Translations under genes and position numbers: made by a program
Shown here: piece after piece, positions 59,568 through 64,000 of the stretch
Position numbering within the stretch: position 1 is the stretch's first letter
How the letters are laid out: each line of letters begins with the position of its first letter
Notes under the pieces: model-generated
The model's database searches: none
What the model was told of the DNA's origin: nothing
The model's input: the letters and a program-made list of their open reading frames with translations, nothing else
Assembly (NCBI RefSeq): GCF_000686045.1
Contig: NZ_JMLV01000001.1
Location: 124,001-188,000 of the forward strand
Source: Fodinicurvata fenggangensis DSM 21160
GTDB taxonomy: Bacteria > Pseudomonadota > Alphaproteobacteria > Kiloniellales > DSM-21159
DNA: 64,000 nucleotides
Direction: 5' to 3'

Positions 59568-60905
59568 ATGACCACGAAAGACGAAAAGCCTGTTCAAAAG
59601 CCCGCACCACAGGGCGTAACGCGTCGTCGTTTCATGGAAACGGCGGGGACCGTTGGCTTGGGTGCGGCGACGCTCTTTGCTGCGCCGGGACTGGCCCGGG
59701 CGCAATCGGACTCCGGTCCCATCAAGGTGGGCGTGATGGGCCCCTTCACGGGAGCGGCCAGCCGTACGGGAGAAGGCATTCAGAATGGCGCCATGATGGC
59801 AGTCGAGGATGCGCGCGAAGAGGGCCTGCTGCCCCTGAACATCGATGGTTCGGAGCGTGACATCGAGATCGTCTGGGTGGACAGCGAGTCCAACCCCGAG
59901 CGCGCTGTTCGTGCCGTTCAGAATGCGGTCGACCGCGAAGGCGTTCAATTCATGGTTTCCGGCTGGCATTCATCCGTCGCCATGGCCGTATCGGAAGCCG
60001 AGGCCGGCATGGGAATCGTTCATGTGGGGCATGGCGGTGAATCCCAGTATATCTGTGAAAAGATCAACGAGGATCCAGGAAAATACACCCATTGGTACAA
60101 GGGCTGGGCCTCTCCACCGATCTTTGCCGGTCTCTATGGCGATCCGCTGCAGCACTTCATGGATGAAGGCCTGTGGGAACCGGCAAACAAGAAAGCCGCC
60201 GTAGTTGTGGAGGATACCGACTATGGCCGTGGCTGGGGGGATGCGCTCGTGAAGTCCCTTGAGCGAATCGGTTTCGATGTCCTGCCCTATGACGTCATCC
60301 CGTTGGACGAGACCGAGTTTTCCTCGTTGCTGACGAAATACCGTGCCCAGAACGTATCAGTGGTCGGCATGACCGTCACTGGCAACGTCAGTGCCTCCAA
60401 CTTCGTCAAGCAGTTCCGGGACCAGCAGATTCCCGCACTGCTGATCGGTCACGGCCTGACCTGGTTCAGCGAATGGCATGAATTGACGGGTGATGCTTCG
60501 GATTTCGTGGTGACCATGGATTCACCACGTGTCATTGCGCCCTATCAGCAGGAGTGGGTTGATCGCTATCGCGAGAAGTATGACGAGGAGCCGTCCTTGG
60601 CACCAGCCGGACAACAAGGCTATGACTACATGACGGCTGGCCTCAAGGTGCTTCAGAGTGCCGGTACGCTGGACTTCGATGCCCTGGTAGAAAGTGCCCG
60701 GGAACTCGATCACCAGGGTGTCTGGCAGCGCATAAACTTCGCCGATGAAGCCGGCGAGAATGCTCTCTGCCCAGGCGAAGTCCAGGTGGGTGGTTTCGAG
60801 GAAGGCTTCTTCTTCCCGCTTGTCCAGCTCAAGGACGGTGAAGCCAAGATTCTCTGGCCGCTTGAGCATGCGCAGGGCGAATTCGAAGCACCGCCTTGGC
60901 TCTGA
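59568..60905 (+). CDS. Branched-chain amino acid/amide-type ABC substrate-binding protein with Tat signal
   Basis: 445 residues from the ATG at 59568, with GGGGAG seven bases upstream. The signal peptide has the twin-arginine motif TRRRFMETAG followed by a weak hydrophobic core ending ARAQ, so it should be exported folded by Tat. The mature protein is a type I periplasmic binding fold (IKVGVMGPFTGAASRTGEGI; VEDTDYGRGWGDALVKSLER). The ligand may be an amino acid, amide or carboxylate. Transporter genes follow in the order ATPase, ATPase, permease, permease. Confidence 0.9.
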   Translation: MTTKDEKPVQKPAPQGVTRRRFMETAGTVGLGAATLFAAPGLARAQSDSGPIKVGVMGPFTGAASRTGEGIQNGAMMAVEDAREEGLLPLNIDGSERDIEIVWVDSESNPERAVRAVQNAVDREGVQFMVSGWHSSVAMAVSEAEAGMGIVHVGHGGESQYICEKINEDPGKYTHWYKGWASPPIFAGLYGDPLQHFMDEGLWEPANKKAAVVVEDTDYGRGWGDALVKSLERIGFDVLPYDVIPLDETEFSSLLTKYRAQNVSVVGMTVTGNVSASNFVKQFRDQQIPALLIGHGLTWFSEWHELTGDASDFVVTMDSPRVIAPYQQEWVDRYREKYDEEPSLAPAGQQGYDYMTAGLKVLQSAGTLDFDALVESARELDHQGVWQRINFADEAGENALCPGEVQVGGFEEGFFFPLVQLKDGEAKILWPLEHAQGEFEAPPWL

Positions 60906-60920
60906 TTTGCAGGTCTCCGG

Positions 60921-60950
60921 CCGGGGGCGGGCCATTCGAACCGCCCCCGG
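60921..60950 (+). terminator. Perfect 10-bp GC hairpin after the binding-protein gene
   Basis: CCGGGGGCGG, ten-base loop, CCGCCCCCGG, without a T run. Like the hairpin at 50572 it separates a binding-protein gene from its transporter genes. Confidence 0.6.
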
Positions 60951-61005
60951 TATCCTGCCGTTATCTCTCCAATAACTTCCTGTCACAGCAAGGAAAGCTG
61001 CGCGC

Positions 61006-61716
61006 ATGAGTCTGCTCGAAGTTCGCGGGCTTAAGAAGCAATTCGATGGCCTGGTCGTCCTGGACGGTGTCGACGCTGACGTCGAGGAAGGCAAGATTCA
61101 GGGGATGATGGGCCCAAACGGGGCCGGGAAGTCGACCCTGTTCAACGTAATCAACGGGATCTATTCGGCTGATAGTGGAACCGTTCGTTTCAAGGGACGT
61201 GATATCACGAACAAACCGGTACACCGCATCGCCACCATGGGAATTGGGCGAACTTTTCAAGTTGCACGCGTTTTTGACGAAATGACGGTGCTTCAGAACA
61301 TGCTGGTTCCAACCGTTCCCATGTCGATGACGCGAACCGAGGCCATCCGGCGTGCAGAGGAATTGTTGGAGATGGCTACGCTTGACAGGGTCAAGGCGAA
61401 CCCTGCGATCGAGATCTCGGGGGGGCAGAAGAAGCTCCTCGAGTTCATGCGCACGATGATGACGGACCCTTCCCTCATTCTTCTCGATGAGCCCTTCAAT
61501 GGCATCAATCCTGCGCTGATCGAGGTGCTGATAGGCATAGTTCGCAAGCTCAATGACCAGGGGAAAACCTTCCTTCTCATCAGCCATGAAATGCCGCATG
61601 TGAGTGAACTATGCGACACGGTTGCGGTGCTGGCCGCTGGCGGGAACGTGGCACGCGGCACCCCGAGCGAGGTGCGCGAGAACCCAACCGTGATCGAAGC
61701 CTACCTGGGACAATAG
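61006..61716 (+). CDS. Branched-chain amino acid-type ABC ATPase (LivG-like)
   Basis: 236 residues. Walker A is GPNGAGKSTLFNVING, the signature is ISGGQKKLLEFMR, Walker B is LILLDEPFNGINP, and the switch His is in LISHEMPHV. FKGRDITNKPVHRIATMGIG is typical of LivG. The start has AAGGAAAG nine bases upstream; the LivF-like gene follows after two bases. Confidence 0.93.
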   Translation: MSLLEVRGLKKQFDGLVVLDGVDADVEEGKIQGMMGPNGAGKSTLFNVINGIYSADSGTVRFKGRDITNKPVHRIATMGIGRTFQVARVFDEMTVLQNMLVPTVPMSMTRTEAIRRAEELLEMATLDRVKANPAIEISGGQKKLLEFMRTMMTDPSLILLDEPFNGINPALIEVLIGIVRKLNDQGKTFLLISHEMPHVSELCDTVAVLAAGGNVARGTPSEVRENPTVIEAYLGQ

Positions 61717-61718
61717 CA

Positions 61719-62426
61719 ATGAGTCTGGAAGTCTCTGATGTCGTTGCCGGTTACACGCGGGAAGTTCCCATTCTCAATGGCCTTGACCTGACCGCTGAGG
61801 ATGGACGTGTAACCGTTATCATTGGTCCGAACGGGGCCGGTAAATCCACACTTTTGAAAACGATCTACGGCTACCTGAAGCCGGAGCGCGGTACGATCAA
61901 GCACGACGGGCAATCCATTGTCGGATATTCCCCCAAGGACATGCTGCGCAAGGGAATCGCCTACCTGATTCAGGGCCACAGCATCTTTCCGCGCATGACG
62001 GTCGAGGAAAACCTGGAACTCGGCGGCTGGATCATGGGTTCGGACAGTGAGCGTCGGGAAGCACTGGAGCGTATCTACGAACGCTATCCACGCCTCAAGG
62101 AGAAAAGACGCCTGTCCGCCGGTATACTCTCCGGCGGTGAACAGAGAATTCTCGAGATTGCCCGTCTGACCATGACCGGGCCGCGTACACTTCTTCTGGA
62201 TGAGCCTTCAGTGGGCTTGATGCCGAAGCTGGTAAACGAGGTTTATGAAGAGATTTCAAGGCTGAAGGATGAAAAATATACCATCCTGATTGTCGATCAA
62301 AACGTGAAGAAGTCGATATCCATCGCGGATTATGTCTATGCGCTGGCGCTGGGTGAAAATCGCCATGAGGGCACAAAGGAAGAGTTCGCCGAACGACTGG
62401 ATGAGATTGTGAAGGAGTGGATCTGA
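61719..62426 (+). CDS. Branched-chain amino acid-type ABC ATPase (LivF-like)
   Basis: 235 residues from the ATG at 61719. Walker A is GPNGAGKSTLLKTIYG, the signature is LSGGEQRILEIARL and Walker B is TLLLDEPSVGLMP. IAYLIQGHSIFPRMTVEENL is the LivF-type Q-loop region, with GH in place of the common GR. The stop overlaps the permease start by one base. Confidence 0.93.
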   Translation: MSLEVSDVVAGYTREVPILNGLDLTAEDGRVTVIIGPNGAGKSTLLKTIYGYLKPERGTIKHDGQSIVGYSPKDMLRKGIAYLIQGHSIFPRMTVEENLELGGWIMGSDSERREALERIYERYPRLKEKRRLSAGILSGGEQRILEIARLTMTGPRTLLLDEPSVGLMPKLVNEVYEEISRLKDEKYTILIVDQNVKKSISIADYVYALALGENRHEGTKEEFAERLDEIVKEWI

Positions 62427-63334
62427 TGGAGCTCAGCCTTTTACTCGATCCCGGCATTCTGGCCCAGGTCCTGGCCCAGGGTCTGGTGCGCGGTTCGATG
62501 TATGCGCTGATGGCTGCCGGCCTATCACTCATCTTCGGCATCATGGGCGTGAAGAACTTCTCTCACGGCGAGCTCTTCATGATCGGCGCCTATGTCATGT
62601 TCTTCGTGACCGGTGTCATGGGTTTGCCTTGGCCAATGGGTGTTGCTGCCGCCGCAGTGGTCCTCTTCGGGTTTGGGGTGCTCATCGAGCGCACCCTCAT
62701 TGCGACCCTGCGTAAACGGGCAGGGCGTGACTGGCTGCTGGATGCTTTCGTCCTGACCATCGGAATGCTGGTGGTGATGCAGAATCTGGCGCTTATTCTG
62801 TTTGGTACGGAGCGGCGTGGTGTAGGTGGACTTGTTGACGGTACCTTCGTCTATGGACCGATCATCATTACCTATGAGCGCATGATGATCGTTGCCGTCG
62901 CTGTTGCGGTCGGCTTGGCGCTCTGGTCCTTCATTCGTTACAGCGACCTTGGCAAGGCGATCCGTGCAACCTCCCAGGATCCGGGAGCCGCTCAGACCCT
63001 GGGCATCGATATCCAGCGCATCTATACCTATACATTCGGTATTGGAGCGGCACTTGCCGGACTGTCCGGTGGTCTGCTGATCTCACTCTTTCCTGCACAT
63101 CCGACTGTCGGTTTCTATCCGGTCATCAAGTCCATTGCCTGCGTTATCCTGGGCGGACTGGGGAACATATCCGGCGCAATCATTGCGGCGATGCTGCTCG
63201 GTGTGGTCGAGGCCTATTCGTCCTTCTTCATGTCTGGCGGCTGGCAGAACGTGATGACCGCGGTCCTGGTAATCGTGATCCTGATTGTGCGTCCCAGTGG
63301 ACTGTTCTCTTCAAGCAAGGTGGAAAGAGCATGA
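62426..63334 (+). CDS. Branched-chain amino acid-type ABC permease (LivH-like)
   Basis: 302 residues from the ATG at 62426, with GAAGGAG eight bases upstream; a GTG at 62417 would sit on that site. About eight membrane segments are visible. GLSLIFGIMGVKNFSHGELF is the LivH motif, and KAIRATSQDPGAAQTLGID is the ATPase-contact loop. It overlaps the next permease by four bases. Confidence 0.93.
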   Translation: MELSLLLDPGILAQVLAQGLVRGSMYALMAAGLSLIFGIMGVKNFSHGELFMIGAYVMFFVTGVMGLPWPMGVAAAAVVLFGFGVLIERTLIATLRKRAGRDWLLDAFVLTIGMLVVMQNLALILFGTERRGVGGLVDGTFVYGPIIITYERMMIVAVAVAVGLALWSFIRYSDLGKAIRATSQDPGAAQTLGIDIQRIYTYTFGIGAALAGLSGGLLISLFPAHPTVGFYPVIKSIACVILGGLGNISGAIIAAMLLGVVEAYSSFFMSGGWQNVMTAVLVIVILIVRPSGLFSSSKVERA

Positions 63335-64000
63335 CCAACGAGACTGTGATGACAGCTGGTTCGGGTGTCTGGCACAGCCACGGGGCACGTATTCTCAAGA
63401 TCGTGGTGCTGCTGGCACTGCTGGTCTTCGCACCCACCCTAATCGACAATGATTATCTGACCCGTATCTTCATATCGGCCGTGATGATGGGGCTGATGGC
63501 AGCGATCTTCGATCTCATGATCGGCTATGCAGGTCTGATCAATTTCGGCTATGCCGGATTTCTTGCGATCGGTGCCTATACCTCAGCCCTAGGCTCTTTC
63601 CATTACAGTATATCACCTTGGCTGGGTCTTTTGACAGGCGGGCTTATGACCGCTTTCATCGGTTTTCTCGCCGGTGTCATCACGCTGAGGCTTCGGGGGC
63701 TCTATATTGCGCTGATGACCTTCTTCGTGGGTGAGGCGATCCGTTTCACGATCTCCAATACACCGGATTTCACACGTGGGATGCTCGGGCTGTCCGTGCC
63801 GCCTTACCCGGACATTCTGGGAATCGATTTCAGCCGTGGTGATCTGCTGAATTACTACTATCTGGTGCTCGTCCTGGGAGCCATCATCATGGGATCGCTG
63901 TGGTGGCTGGTGAAATCGCGTTTCGGCCTGGCTTTCGAGGCGCTGCGAGAAGACCAACTAGCCAGCCAGAGCATGGGACTGAACACCACAAAGTACAAGC
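63331..64000 (+). CDS. Branched-chain amino acid-type ABC permease (LivM-like), 3' end outside window
   Basis: 223 residues are visible from the ATG at 63331, which overlaps the LivH-like stop; the frame is still open at the window end. LIGYAGLINFGYAGFLAIGA is the LivM motif, and SRFGLAFEALREDQLASQS is the start of the ATPase-contact loop. A full protein would have about 320–350 residues. Confidence 0.9.
   Translation, partial: MTNETVMTAGSGVWHSHGARILKIVVLLALLVFAPTLIDNDYLTRIFISAVMMGLMAAIFDLMIGYAGLINFGYAGFLAIGAYTSALGSFHYSISPWLGLLTGGLMTAFIGFLAGVITLRLRGLYIALMTFFVGEAIRFTISNTPDFTRGMLGLSVPPYPDILGIDFSRGDLLNYYYLVLVLGAIIMGSLWWLVKSRFGLAFEALREDQLASQSMGLNTTKYK

Overview
This window is a 64-kb stretch of chromosome from a GC-rich alphaproteobacterium. 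The evidence is gene content and order: rnd–kdsD–lptCAB–rpoN–hpf–ptsN, murA–DUF2948–hisG–hisD–UPF0262–phosphatase, an Hsp20–DUF1150 pair, a DUF6134 protein, a Caulobacter-style Tad/Cpa pilus locus and CtrA-like boxes. The proteins are rich in Asp and Glu, and the gene mix would fit a marine or mildly halophilic Rhodospirillales-type organism, but that placement is inference. I see no phage, insertion sequence, CRISPR array, rRNA or tRNA.

Layout. 1–7 kb: end of a flippase-like membrane protein, a membrane-anchored fusion of a degenerate metallophosphoesterase with a GT4 glycosyltransferase, an EamA exporter and a large six-heme cytochrome c. 7–21 kb: a Tad pilus locus. The plus-strand operon holds pilin, a vWA TadG, prepilin peptidase, CpaB, CpaC, CpaD, CpaE, CpaF, TadB and TadC; a minus-strand arm holds TadE, TadF, TadD and an extra TPR protein. 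An AT-rich island with three TTAA-N7-TTAA boxes precedes the pilin. 21–30 kb: housekeeping genes (serS, murA, hisG, hisD, a small phosphatase, an NDUFA9-like protein, RNase D). 30–36.6 kb: Kdo and LPS-transport genes, sigma-54, ribosome hibernation factor and EIIA-Ntr.

36.6–48.7 kb: a divergent region with an RpoH-type promoter and a ROSE-like RNA thermometer for hsp20 on one side, and a cobalamin riboswitch leading into hupE on the other. The riboswitch precedes a cobalamin cluster that encodes every corrin-ring step of the cobalt-early (anaerobic) route from uroporphyrinogen III to cobyrinic acid a,c-diamide, except precorrin-2 oxidation. It contains the fusions CbiET and CbiG–CbiH and a CbiX chelatase with an MxCxxC motif and a His-rich tail.

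48.9–54.7 kb: a five-gene peptide-type ABC importer. 54.8–59.3 kb: an envelope and protein-stress group (DegP-type protease, OmpR-type regulator, sensor kinase, second Hsp20 with its own RpoH-type promoter and thermometer-like hairpin). 59.5–64 kb: a branched-chain amino acid type ABC importer with a Tat-signal binding protein; its last permease runs off the window. In both importers the binding-protein gene is followed by a perfect inverted repeat that could set subunit ratios.

The best leads are the degenerate phosphoesterase–glycosyltransferase fusion, the six-heme P460-like cytochrome, the CtrA-box-studded AT-rich pilin island, the paired heat-shock RNA thermometers, and the riboswitch-controlled HupE plus metal-binding CbiX.
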